From Nostoc sp. TH1S01 (GTDB lineage: Bacteria > Cyanobacteriota > Cyanobacteriia > Cyanobacteriales > Nostocaceae), in NCBI GenBank assembly GCA_018993265.1, contig JAGKSW010000016.1, positions 1-63,921 on the forward strand: DNA of 63,921 bases. Direction: 5' to 3'. A program made the translations under genes and the position numbers. Numbering within the stretch: the first letter of the stretch is position 1; each line of letters begins with the position of its first letter. Shown one piece after another: positions 47,788 through 56,613 of this stretch. Below the pieces are notes generated by a model that was given only the letters and a program-made list of their open reading frames with translations, was not told the origin of the DNA and ran no database searches.

Positions 47788-48067
47788 AGAAAACATCAAG
47801 GCATTTATGATCAACAAGTACCCATTTATAGAAAAGGTCAACTCATTTATCATAAACGTGTTGATATTTACTATGAATGAGTACCCATTTATAAAAAAGG
47901 TCAAGGCATTTATCATAAACGTGTTGATATTTACTATGAATGAGTACCCATTTACAGAAAAGGTCAAGGCATTTATCATAAACGTGATGATGTTTATTAT
48001 GAATGAGTACCCATTTACAGAAAAGGTCAAGGCATTTATCATAAACGTCACGATGTTTGTTAGAAAT
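47788..48067. repeat. 63-bp minisatellite, four full copies
   Basis: The marker GTACCCATTTA recurs at 47818, 47881, 47944 and 48007, period exactly 63 bp, with a partial copy before and after. Each unit carries GGTCAAGGCATTTATCATAA. As 63 is divisible by three, open frames persist on both strands (a 165-codon frame on +, 104 on -), but their start lies inside the neighbouring element, so I do not call a gene. The unit repeats the pattern MNEYPF..KVKAFIINV on the + strand. Confidence 0.85.
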
Positions 48068-48117
48068 GGGGAAGCGTCGCCCCAGTCAACCACAAATTAA
48101 CCTTGCACCCTTGTCCT

Positions 48118-49455
48118 TTACTTGATATCGTTGCAAAGTTTTCTATCCTCTTCAGTTGCACTGGGATTTTTCACATAATATTTCAACCACTCACAACCGC
48201 GCACCAACAACTGGTCTAAACTCTGCACAGGCCACAACCGCGCTGTCCTGTCATCCGATGCGGTGGCGATGGTTTTGCCATCGGGGCTGAAACTCACACT
48301 TAAGACACTGCCCTGATGCCCTTTGAGTTCGCGTAACAGTTGCCCGTCCAAACTCCACAACCGCGCTGTCCTGTCATCCGATGCGGTGGCGATGGTTTTG
48401 CCATCGGGGCTGAAACTCACACTTAAGACACTGACCTGATGCCCTTTGATTTGATTCCGTTCTGTAATCTTGTTTAAAATACTATCCAAAGCAAAAATTG
48501 GGCTAATAGCTGGGTATTTTTCCAACGGGCGATTATCTTTAACTAAACTTTTCAACTCTTTAGCCGAGTACATCACTGATACCAAAGCTTCCAACTCTGC
48601 ATATTCAAACTGTCTTAACGCATTCACCCCCGCCCGTTCTAGTTCCGTTCCCTGTTTTGCTTCTTTTTGGGCTGCTTGTGCTATTTTAGTTGCTTGATTC
48701 GCGTTCGCCAGTTCTATTTTTGCTTGCTGCAAAGTCTCATCAGCCTGTCTAGCTTTAGCTTCCGCTTCGTCTTGCTGTTTTTTCGCCTGTTGTGCTTTCT
48801 CCTCAGCCTCTTTTACCTTTACTGTAGCTGCGTTAATTCTTGCCTCAGCTTCAGCATTTTTTTCTTGTAATTTTGCTGCTTCCTGATTTACCTTATCTAA
48901 GTCTGCTTTAGCCGCCAGCAAGTTTTGGTTTGCCTTGTTAGTTTGTTGCTGTGCTGCCTTAAACCTTGCTTCTGCGTCTTGCCTATTTTTTAACGCCACT
49001 CGAAAGTTTTGTGCTAAATCTTTGCTTTTATTTTCTAATACCTGAGCTTTTTTGAGGTTGTCAGCCAGTTTAGTTTCTGTCTGCTGCTTTTGTTGATTAA
49101 CTTCTCGCAAACCTTGTTGAGCTTCAGTTAATTTATTTTCTGACTCTTGCTGTTTTACCTTAGCAGAATTCGCCTGTTGAAATAAACTAGAAGCATACAA
49201 AACTGTTACTGCTAATAAACATATTGATAAACCAGAACTTACCAACAAACGATTCCGCCCTTGCTTAACTTTGGCTTCAGCTTCTCGGTTAGCCTTCTCT
49301 AATATCTGCCTTGCTTCTTGTTCTTGTTTTAATTGCGTTCGTGCTTGCTGCAATTCTGCTAATATTTCATTTCCCTGTTGCTGCCGAATAAAAGACACTA
49401 AATAATCATGCACTAACTGATAACGATCTGCCGGTGATTCTGGCAAAAGTAACAC
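48118..49455 (-). CDS. Coiled-coil membrane protein with two WD40 repeats (3' part of a broken STAND gene)
   Basis: 445 residues. The first residues (LLLPESPADRYQLVHDYLVSFIRQQ) are the end of an nSTAND1-type NTPase unit, not a normal N-terminus. A membrane segment follows (LLVSSGLSICLLAVTVLYAS near 70-90), then about 200 residues of coiled coil rich in Glu/Gln/Lys/Ala, then two WD40 repeats with SVSFSPDGKTIATASDDRTARLW, identical in most bases with a 123-bp period (CCGCGCTGTC at 48238 and 48361). Full-length relatives have N-terminal NTPase, membrane helix and many WD40 blades. Two blades cannot close a propeller, so the array has probably collapsed. It starts 11 nt after the stop of the upstream NTPase gene in another frame. 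Confidence 0.75.
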   Translation of the reverse strand: MLLLPESPADRYQLVHDYLVSFIRQQQGNEILAELQQARTQLKQEQEARQILEKANREAEAKVKQGRNRLLVSSGLSICLLAVTVLYASSLFQQANSAKVKQQESENKLTEAQQGLREVNQQKQQTETKLADNLKKAQVLENKSKDLAQNFRVALKNRQDAEARFKAAQQQTNKANQNLLAAKADLDKVNQEAAKLQEKNAEAEARINAATVKVKEAEEKAQQAKKQQDEAEAKARQADETLQQAKIELANANQATKIAQAAQKEAKQGTELERAGVNALRQFEYAELEALVSVMYSAKELKSLVKDNRPLEKYPAISPIFALDSILNKITERNQIKGHQVSVLSVSFSPDGKTIATASDDRTARLWSLDGQLLRELKGHQGSVLSVSFSPDGKTIATASDDRTARLWPVQSLDQLLVRGCEWLKYYVKNPSATEEDRKLCNDIK

Positions 49456-49466
49456 TAAACCTGATT

Positions 49467-51809
49467 TTACAAAAATCGCTCAACTAGTTTCTCTTTAGTT
49501 CCAACCTGCCGATATTGCTCTAAAGTTGTAATGCAATCTGTTTGCAATTGCGCCCCGACAATTTGCAATTCAATCGGGCGTACTTCTCCCAGTTCTCCAG
49601 CTAAATCACTAACTAATTGCTCAATCAGTTGAGGTTCTAAATAAAATTGCGTACTCTGGGTTAAACTTTGAATAAATGCCTTTGTGTCGTCTGGTGAAAA
49701 ATTACCCAAATAATATCGAATACTTTTATCTAAAATATTATTATTAATAACGCCTAAATTAAATAACCGCTCTAATTCCAATAAATAATGTAAATAATCT
49801 TCCCGCAAAGACAGCACAACCTTCATAAAAGGTATATCCAAACAAACCCGCAAAAACTCATAAAAATCTCGCCGTTGCGCCTTATCTGGATAAACAAAAA
49901 AGAATTCTTCAAACTGATCAAAAATTAAAACAGTTAACAAATTCCGGTCAGCATTCTTCTGCAACTGTGATTGAATTGCTGTCACTGAATCAAGATTTGC
50001 TGTTAATTTATTGCCTCTAACCGCCTCAAATTCTTCACTCAACCGCTGTCCTAAAACAGTCAGCCAATCTGTATAAACTCTGGTTAAAATTGGTAAAGCA
50101 TCCCGTTCACCAACAGGTTGCTGTTGCAAAGCCGGAATTAAACCCGCTTGCAAAATTGAACTTTTACCTACACCCGATTGACCATGAATAATAGTTAATT
50201 TATAGTCATTACGGCTAATTCTTTCGCGCAATCTATTAACATCTATTTCTCGCCCAGAAGCCGCAATTTCTTGAGCAATTGCCCCAGTATTATCTACTTG
50301 CAACCTTCCAGAATTAATTACTTGATCTAACCTCCTCTTCCCTGTGAGTGAAAGGGGAATATTTAAAGCCTCTCTCCTTGCAGGGGAGAGGTTTGGAGAG
50401 GGGTCTTCCATAACTTGTGCAACGTAAGGATTAATTACCTTTCTTTGAGGATTTAAATAAGAAGCCCCAACAAAAGCCCGGAAACCATATTGTTGTTCTA
50501 TTTGTAATTGCTCTTGCTTAAAATTAAATGCTTTGAGATATTCACCTTGCTCAAAATAAAGTGAGCGTAAATTTTCTAAAATCGCTATATATAACTGCGG
50601 ATTGTATTGATGATTACTAGACTCTCGCGCCGTTTCTAAACTATGAATTGCAGCTGCAACATCACCCAAACCCTGTTGCGCTTGAGCTAAAATCAACCGA
50701 TACCAACTATAGGTGTGTGGTAGGATATCAGGAATACTAAATAATATTTGTAAAGCCTGTTGTACAAGTTGATTCGCCTCATTCCACCGCAAATTTTCTA
50801 CAGCCACCTCAGCCAAAAAGCCGTAAGCTTGCGCTACTTGTAACGGTGTGCCATACTCTCGTTGCAACACCAGTGATTTATTCGCAAGTTTTTCTAACTC
50901 AGCCCAATCTTTTAAATTTTTTAGTATTTCACCTAGCTGATTAATATACTGAGCAACTAAATTTAAATATTCTGCTTGCTCTAAAATATCCAGTGCTTGC
51001 TGTAAATAGTCTTGAGCCGATTGCCAATAACGTTGATTTTCCGTCTGATTAATTACTGCATGACGGTCATAAACTAAGGCGATATGCGCTAATAATATTC
51101 CTTGTCTTTCTAAATTTTCACTTTGTTGCCAAAAACTCAAACTCTGCTGATAATGTTCTATAGCCGCATCTATTTTGTCATCTAAATAATTGTGCAAACC
51201 CCGCACAAATTCAAGATTTGCTTGTAGTGAAGGTGCTAAATTTTCTCCCCGACTTTGCAAATCTTGAATTGCTCTTTCTAATTCCCAACAAGTCTGCGGG
51301 TTGAGTGCGACATCACCAGTAAATATTGCTTCAGTTTGTTGCTGAAGAAAAGTAATTAACTCATGAGTAGAATTTTCAAACTCAATAATAGTTGACCAAT
51401 TTTCTAAATCAGTGGCTAATCTGATAAACTTTTGCAAAACTAAGTCATTCACCCACAACAGTATGGGGAAAGGAAAGTTACTGCTAAACTCCTCCCGCAC
51501 ACGGTTAGCCGCAGTTAGCATGGTGTCAATGTCTTTCACATTTTCTAAGCCAAACACCATCAATGCTGGTGGTTGTGTATCTCCTAGTTGTTCAGCGATG
51601 CTGGCGTAAAGTGTTTTGGCTGACGCTGGTAAGGTAATTTCGTGTATGTTTACCGGGGAAATTTGGCGCAATCTTTGGGTAATGTGTCGCCGCAAATCAG
51701 CATAATTACAGCGCAACAAAATCAGCGAAAATTGACCCTGAGAAAGAGTGATGGCTCTAATTAAAGTTTGTAATGAATGCTCGTTATCAGGGGTTAAATT
51801 TTCAGTCAT
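49467..51809 (-). CDS. TPR-STAND NTPase (nSTAND1 type), 5' part of a broken gene
   Basis: 780 residues. N-terminal region of unknown fold (1-190), TPR-like helices (about 200-460; e.g. HYQQSLSFWQQSENLERQGILLAH, QAYGFLAEVAVENL), then a P-loop NTPase: Walker A GQSGVGKSS near 545, Walker B VLIFDQFEEFF near 627, and VVLSLREDYL. STAND NTPases act as switches in signalling, death and anti-phage responses. The NTPase module ends abruptly in KLVERFL-stop. In another frame 10-20 nt further on comes IFVKSGLVLLLPES, the normal end of this module, so a segment has been lost and the frame broken. Residues about 466-492 are encoded by an inserted dispersed repeat. Confidence 0.8.
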   Translation of the reverse strand: MTENLTPDNEHSLQTLIRAITLSQGQFSLILLRCNYADLRRHITQRLRQISPVNIHEITLPASAKTLYASIAEQLGDTQPPALMVFGLENVKDIDTMLTAANRVREEFSSNFPFPILLWVNDLVLQKFIRLATDLENWSTIIEFENSTHELITFLQQQTEAIFTGDVALNPQTCWELERAIQDLQSRGENLAPSLQANLEFVRGLHNYLDDKIDAAIEHYQQSLSFWQQSENLERQGILLAHIALVYDRHAVINQTENQRYWQSAQDYLQQALDILEQAEYLNLVAQYINQLGEILKNLKDWAELEKLANKSLVLQREYGTPLQVAQAYGFLAEVAVENLRWNEANQLVQQALQILFSIPDILPHTYSWYRLILAQAQQGLGDVAAAIHSLETARESSNHQYNPQLYIAILENLRSLYFEQGEYLKAFNFKQEQLQIEQQYGFRAFVGASYLNPQRKVINPYVAQVMEDPSPNLSPARREALNIPLSLTGKRRLDQVINSGRLQVDNTGAIAQEIAASGREIDVNRLRERISRNDYKLTIIHGQSGVGKSSILQAGLIPALQQQPVGERDALPILTRVYTDWLTVLGQRLSEEFEAVRGNKLTANLDSVTAIQSQLQKNADRNLLTVLIFDQFEEFFFVYPDKAQRRDFYEFLRVCLDIPFMKVVLSLREDYLHYLLELERLFNLGVINNNILDKSIRYYLGNFSPDDTKAFIQSLTQSTQFYLEPQLIEQLVSDLAGELGEVRPIELQIVGAQLQTDCITTLEQYRQVGTKEKLVERFL
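50333..50410. repeat. Dispersed repeat inserted in frame inside the STAND NTPase gene
   Basis: Contains CCTCTCTCCTTGCAGGGGAG and GTTTGGAGAGGGG, the same family as 53998-54080 (CCCCTCTCCAAACCTCTCCC...). It encodes EDPSPNLSPARREALNIPLS in the host frame without stopping it. Confidence 0.75.
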
Positions 51810-51833
51810 TGTCGTGGTAAACGGTATTGTCGT

Positions 51834-51891
51834 AGGGGCGAACGTCTTTATAAACAGGATTATCGTACGGGCGAACGGCCGTTCGCCCCTA
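51834..51891. repeat. REP palindrome pair upstream of STAND NTPase
   Basis: Partial copy GTAGGGGCGAACG at 51831-51843 and full copy GGGCGAACGGCCGTTCGCCC at 51869-51889. The gap 51810-52074 contains this and a further copy at 52013 but no gene. Confidence 0.8.
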
Positions 51892-52012
51892 CATGGGGAT
51901 AATAAAATTAATTAATAATAATGGCAAATAATATTGTTGGGGCGATCGCATTACAAAAGTACCGTTGTGGTCAACGGGATTTTGATGGTCAAACGTCGTA
52001 GATTTTTTGTAA

Positions 52013-52033
52013 GGGCGAACGGCCGTTCGCCCC
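52013..52033. repeat. REP palindrome upstream of RAYT remnant
   Basis: GGGCGAACGGCCGTTCGCCC, 41 nt before the transposase start. Confidence 0.8.
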
Positions 52034-52074
52034 TACATTCGGGGAAAAATAAAATTAATTAATATTTATATGCC

Positions 52075-52395
52075 GTGAAATATAACCCGGAGAAACATCA
52101 CCGTCAGTCTATTCGCCTGAAAGGACATGATTATTCTGTTGCGTGTGGCTATTTTATTACCATTTGTACCCACCATCGAGAATGTTTGTTTGGTGAAGTC
52201 GTAGATGGGTTGATGGAGTTAAATGAATTTGGACAATTGGTTGCTGAAGAATGGAAGCGATCGCCTAATCTGCGTCAAGAAATTCAATTGGATGAGTGGA
52301 TTGTTATGCCAAACCATTTTCATGGGATTGTTTTTATTGAACCTGTTGAATCCCAAAATAGCGATCGCACAACCAACAATACCGTAGGGGCGTAG
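52075..52395 (+). pseudogene. REP-associated tyrosine transposase (RAYT/TnpA_REP), truncated
   Basis: 106 codons from a GTG: YNPEKHHRQSIRLKGHDYS, FITICTHHRECLFGE and the HUH motif PNHFHGIVF, all typical of the RAYT branch of Y1/IS200-like transposases. Full proteins are roughly 170-250 residues with the catalytic Tyr in the second half; that half is missing because the frame runs into a REP-like repeat whose TAG stops it at 52393-52395. REP palindromes lie on both sides, the classic RAYT setting, so this was probably the source enzyme for the REP family here. Confidence 0.85.
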
Positions 52396-52461
52396 GCTTT
52401 GCCTTCCCGCAGGGTACGGCCGTTTGCCCTGACTTGACCAAAACCCCGTTCGCCCCTACAA
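52384..52461. repeat. Compound REP element at 3' end of RAYT remnant
   Basis: CGTAGGGGCGTAGGC...TACGGCCGTTTGCCC...CCCCGTTCGCCCCTACA: two diverged REP palindromes in tandem. It truncates the RAYT frame and touches the 3' end of the next minus-strand gene. Confidence 0.7.
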
Positions 52462-53759
52462 CCTAAATTCTTTAGCCTCCGCCAAAATGGGATTAATATC
52501 AAACCACGAACCATCCTCGTCTCGATATTCAAATACAAACATATTGCGGAGTAGAAGGTCATATTTTTCATGTCCTCTTAGGGTTTTCCCTTGGGTGACT
52601 TCTCGCAATACTTCCCATTCATCGGCTGTAATTGCTAAAGTTAGTTCGTTACAGCGTTTTTTAATGACTCTATTGAGACATTCTCGTGAAATTGGCGGGT
52701 CTTCTTGTTGCAGACAGCGAAACAATATCATCAGCAAGTTCCGCAAATGACCACCACTCACTAAGCAAAGTCTTTCTAATGTCTCAGGACTATCAAAAAC
52801 CTCTGTAATTAAATGTTGGCTTTGTTCCCAACTCACGCCAGGAAACGCCCTCGCCATCACCATTTGTTGCAGTAATGTCACTCCCTGAGTAAATCTAGTT
52901 CCGTCTTGAAGTTGTACTGGAACCATTGGTAATACTTTGGGGTCAACGCCAAAGCGATTTGTTAACCTCCCCAAAGCATTAGAAAAAATCAATATTAAAG
53001 GTATGGTGTAGACGACGTGACAACTTAGCTGGTTTAACTGTTCACCGCGTTCTACAAATAAATATTCTGGCTGATAATAACCAGAAGGTTTGATGGAATT
53101 ATCGATGCGGTCAAGGTTATCAACAATAACTACCAGTCCTTTTTTACCTTGTTGCTTGAGTTTTTCTCTGGCTGGTTTGAGCAGTTCTTGATTAATTGAC
53201 TCTAAAATACTGTTGGTGCGCGGTTCTAAATATTGCCGCAATTGACTTCGCAATTTTGGCTATCTTTAGTTTTGGCGGTTAATTTGGCAATACCTACAGA
53301 CAATTCAGCCTGCGCTGACAAATCTAAAGGTGTTTGTAAAAAATCGATAACTTCTGTAAATAAATTTTGAAAATAGCTGGGCTTGATGTTGATTTGGGCT
53401 TTTTCGAGGCTTTGACTTACTTCTCGCGCGATCGCCAGTAAAATATCTGTAATATCAACATCGGCTACATCTAAACTCTGGCTGGACTCAAAATACACTA
53501 CATGAAATCCCTGCTGTTCTAACTCTAGTTTTAACCGATGCAATTCTGTCGATTTACCACAACCGATATGTCCGGTAAACAACTGACAAGTCGGGTCATC
53601 CGGTGAAAGCACTGCAATTGTCCGCCGCAATTCCTCAATAATCTTGCCACCCCGCACCTTGGCAAAATCAATATAATATTGCCTATCTTCTGGTTTACCG
53701 ACCATCAAAGTCTTGCTAGGGTTGCAAGCCTGAGAAAACCTAATTAAATCCAATTTCAT
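52456..53759 (-). pseudogene. AAA/P-loop ATPase gene interrupted by a single-base frameshift
   Basis: Two overlapping frames make one protein. The 5' part (to 53226; start at 53759, MKLDLIRFSQACNPSK; a longer frame reaches 53846) has Walker A GHIGCGKSTEL. The 3' part (52456-53253) has Walker B VVIVDNLDRID and continues to the end (NPILAEAKEFRL). At 53255-53260 the frame reads K-D-S-Q-N-C...; adding one base to the CC of AGCCAAAATTG gives K-D-S-P-K-L-R-S-Q-L, joining the parts perfectly. So one G (plus strand, near 53258) is missing. I know this protein only as an ATPase found beside STAND/WD40 genes in filamentous cyanobacteria; no function can be assigned. Confidence 0.8.
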
Positions 53760-53971
53760 CGCCAATTCACTCGCAATCAGCCTGACACTACCGCTTATGT
53801 TTGTGATTATATGGTTTTTAACCGCAGATATACGCAGACTACTCAAGATGAAAGATTTTGTAGTGTCAGCACATTATCTTTTCTAGTGATATACGCCCAC
53901 CCCACAAGAGTTATATTTATACATTTAGACTTGACACGCCACTACAGTAATTTCATTTTTACTTTATCAAT

Positions 53972-54108
53972 AACGCGATGTGCGACTTATTCTTGAAACC
54001 CCTCTCCAAACCTCTCCCCGAAACGGAGAGAGGCTTTGAATCTGGCTCCCCTTCCCTACGAGGGAAGGGGTTGGGGGTTAGGTTTGAGAGAAAGTTGCAC
54101 ATCACGTT
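53972..54108. mobile_element. Small palindromic element with imperfect terminal repeats
   Basis: Arms AACGCGATGTGCGACT (53972-53987) and AGTTGCACATCACGTT (54093-54108), two mismatches, 137 bp in all. The core has CCCCTCTCCAAACCTCTCCC and CCCTTCCCTACGAGGGAAGG. No coding capacity. Confidence 0.7.
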
Positions 54109-54122
54109 AAATAACCTCTAAA

Positions 54123-54788
54123 CTAAAGCCAACCACGTAATTTTTTATGTACCTGCGCCAAGTACCACATATAATCATCAATTTGATATTGATCAGCAGC
54201 TTTGACTATATATTCTTGCGCTAAATTCAAATTATTTTCCGCTTCATAATACAATCCTAGATAAAGATGACTATAAAATTTTCCCTTAATTCCTTCTGAA
54301 TTACCAACATTTAAAACTTCATCAGGTGTAGACTCTCCAGCAAATAAATTATAGACAAATCGCAGTACTCTTCTGGGGTCATTTTTGACTTTTAATAGAG
54401 AATTACGCGCTGTTTCTAAGCCTTGCCAACGAGCTATACACAAATATCGCCATACTGTTTCTTCAACATCATTAGCATTCACAGTCAAATCAATTTCAAA
54501 CTGTTGAGCGCCTTCGGTAAATCTTTCCGCATAATAGTAAGATAAGCCTCGTTGCCAGAGATATGGCTTCAGGCGAGATTCTATTTTTTCTGCTGTGTCA
54601 AAATCTTGAATAGATTCATCAATTTTAGCTAACTGAAATTTAACCATACCCCGCCGAATGTAAGCCTTGGGATTATTTGGTTGACTGCTAATGATATGAT
54701 CCCAATGTTGCAGTTGATTTTCTAAAGAGTTGCTAAAAAACATGGATGAGCAGAAATAATGTGTATTAATTTGCATCATTTCAGCCAA
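54123..54788 (-). CDS. TPR protein
   Basis: 221 residues, or 206 from the second Met at 54743 (MFFSNSLENQLQHWD). Two to three tetratricopeptide repeats are visible: PKAYIRRGMVKFQLAKIDESIQDFDTA, LWQRGLSYYYAERFTEGAQQFE, FYSHLYLGLYYEAENNLNLAQEY. The middle RYLCIARWQGLETARNSLL resembles conserved cyanobacterial/plastid TPR proteins. Soluble, probably a scaffold. Function is unknown; it is on the same strand as the two broken NTPase genes but separated by a mobile element. Confidence 0.75.
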   Translation of the reverse strand: MAEMMQINTHYFCSSMFFSNSLENQLQHWDHIISSQPNNPKAYIRRGMVKFQLAKIDESIQDFDTAEKIESRLKPYLWQRGLSYYYAERFTEGAQQFEIDLTVNANDVEETVWRYLCIARWQGLETARNSLLKVKNDPRRVLRFVYNLFAGESTPDEVLNVGNSEGIKGKFYSHLYLGLYYEAENNLNLAQEYIVKAADQYQIDDYMWYLAQVHKKLRGWL

Positions 54789-54826
54789 AGTAATACATCG
54801 TCAATGGGAGCATCCCACTTTTTAGT

Positions 54827-54953
54827 TTGTCATTGCGAGCGCAACGAAGTGGAGAGAAGCAATCGCAAAATCACTCAACATGAACGAGTTAATGCGATTG
54901 CTACCCTTCGGGAAGCCACTTCGTGTCTACGTCGTTCCTCCTCGCAATGACAA
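54827..54953. mobile_element. 127-bp palindromic element
   Basis: Perfect 13-bp ends TTGTCATTGCGAG / CTCGCAATGACAA, then ACGAAGTGG/CCACTTCGT and GCAATCGCA/TGCGATTGC further in, so nearly the whole element folds into one hairpin. GTCATTGCGAG palindromes are dispersed in many cyanobacterial genomes. Confidence 0.8.
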
Positions 54954-55245
54954 GTTTATTATTCGACTAAAGGATAAAAACTAGGATGTTCCCTCGTCAA
55001 TCCCTGTTGCGCTGAGAGGATGTCTGAAACTGCACACAAAATGTAGATGATTGCGTTAATGTAGACGCGTTAGCGAAGCGGTAGCAACGAAGGAGCGTCA
55101 GTGGCTTGTGGTTATACCAGTTCTGTATGAAGATGCGCCGAATGATATGACGAACCACAAAGAAAGCAAAGTACACAAAGAAACAGCTAAAGAAATTTAG
55201 GATTTACGCATAGAGATTCAGTAAAACTGACTACCTAATAATAAA
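54954..55245. other. Intergenic region with repeat fragments
   Basis: No gene seen. 55045-55110 carries fragments of another dispersed repeat (GTAGACGCGTTAGCGAAGCG). 55140-55200 is AT-rich. Confidence 0.5.
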
Positions 55246-56613
55246 TTAGGCATTTATCGGCTGTCTATTGTTGGCGGCTGTGTAATGATTTCTGTGATTG
55301 CTATCTTCAAATTTAGCGAATGCTAAAGCTTCTTTTTCGGTAATTAATCGGGCGCTACGTCTGCGGGTGAGATAGTTCCATCCCCACTGAATCATCACTA
55401 AGACTTTACTGTCAAACTCAATTAGGAAGTAGATGTGAATTAATAGCCAGAATACCCATGCAGAGAAGCCTTTTAATTTAATCAAACCTATGTCTACAAT
55501 GGCTGCGTTTTTGCCAATCATGGCTAGGTTGCCATAATCAGTATATTTAAATGGTTGCAGAGTTTTACCGCACAGGCGTTTTTGAATCAATGCGGCGACG
55601 TATTCGCCTTCTTGTTTGGCGACGGGTGCGACTCCAGGGAGGGGTTGACCGTTTTGGTGGGAGAAGTTGGCTAAGTCTCCGACAACGAAAATATTTTTGT
55701 ATCCTTTAATGCTTAAGTCTGGTTCGACAATAACTCGTCCACTGCGATCGCATTCTACACCAGTTTTTTCGGCTAAAACTTTACCCATTGGTGAACCTTG
55801 CACACCTGCTGCCCATAATACAGTTTTCGCAGCAATTTCTTTGAACTCATCACCTTGTTTCAGGGTAATGATATCGTTTTCAATGTTTGTGACTCTGGTT
55901 TTTGTCTGAACAATTACACCCAGTTTTGTTAAGGATGCTTCAGCTTCTTGGGATAACTCTGGCGCAAGGGCGGGAAGGATGCGATCGCCACCTTGTAATA
56001 GTAAAATTCTAGTCTCTGAGGTGTCGATATTGCGGAAATCTTCGTGCAGGGTTTTATATGCTAATTCAGCGATCGCACCTGCTAATTCTACCCCGGTGGG
56101 GCCTGCACCCACAATTACGAAAGTCAACAAAGCACGGCGTTTTTCGGGATCAGTTTCATGTTCTGCTGCTTCAAATGCTTTGAATATCCGGCGACGCATT
56201 TCTATTGCATCTTCCACGGTTTTCAAGCCAGGCGCAATTTCTTTCCAGTCATCTTTACCAAAGTAGGAATGCTTTGCACCTGTAGCAACAATTAATGTGT
56301 CATATTTTATGGTTCTTTCACCGAGAATCACTTCTTGGGTTTCGGGATTAATGTCATTTACTTCTCCCATCACCACTTTAGTATTTTTACTTTTGCTAAG
56401 TATGGAACGCAAGGGTGCGGAAATGTCAGCAGGTGACAGCGCACCTGTCGCAACTTGATATAAAAGTGGCTGAAATAAATGAAAGTTTCGTTTATCGATA
56501 AGAGTAACATTGACATTTGCTTTGGCAAGTGCCTTTGCTGCATATAGTCCACCAAAGCCACCACCAACTATGACCACCTGATGTGGTTGATGATTCTCAA
56601 GTGAAGCTTGCAT
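55246..56613 (-). CDS. Type II NAD(P)H dehydrogenase (NDH-2)
   Basis: 455 residues. Two Rossmann motifs, VIVGGGFGGLYAAKAL near residue 14 (FAD) and VIVGAGPTGVELAGAIAE near 165 (NADH), plus YDTLIVATGAKHSYFG, VLWAAGVQGSP and VVGDLANF, all typical of NDH-2. The quinone-site region AxxPVAKQEGEYVA and a C-terminal hydrophobic stretch (AWVFWLLIHIYFLIEFD) fit a membrane-attached enzyme passing electrons from NADH to plastoquinone without pumping protons. Cyanobacteria have several (NdbA/B/C); I cannot tell which this is. Confidence 0.92.
   Translation of the reverse strand: MQASLENHQPHQVVIVGGGFGGLYAAKALAKANVNVTLIDKRNFHLFQPLLYQVATGALSPADISAPLRSILSKSKNTKVVMGEVNDINPETQEVILGERTIKYDTLIVATGAKHSYFGKDDWKEIAPGLKTVEDAIEMRRRIFKAFEAAEHETDPEKRRALLTFVIVGAGPTGVELAGAIAELAYKTLHEDFRNIDTSETRILLLQGGDRILPALAPELSQEAEASLTKLGVIVQTKTRVTNIENDIITLKQGDEFKEIAAKTVLWAAGVQGSPMGKVLAEKTGVECDRSGRVIVEPDLSIKGYKNIFVVGDLANFSHQNGQPLPGVAPVAKQEGEYVAALIQKRLCGKTLQPFKYTDYGNLAMIGKNAAIVDIGLIKLKGFSAWVFWLLIHIYFLIEFDSKVLVMIQWGWNYLTRRRSARLITEKEALAFAKFEDSNHRNHYTAANNRQPINA

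Noticed and set aside
47788-48067. Possible CRISPR array
   Set aside because: Repeats are contiguous with an exact 63-bp period and no unique spacers; no cas genes in the window.
47603-48100. 165-codon frame as a gene
   Set aside because: It starts inside a mobile element and its open length follows from the 63-bp period; the opposite strand is open too.
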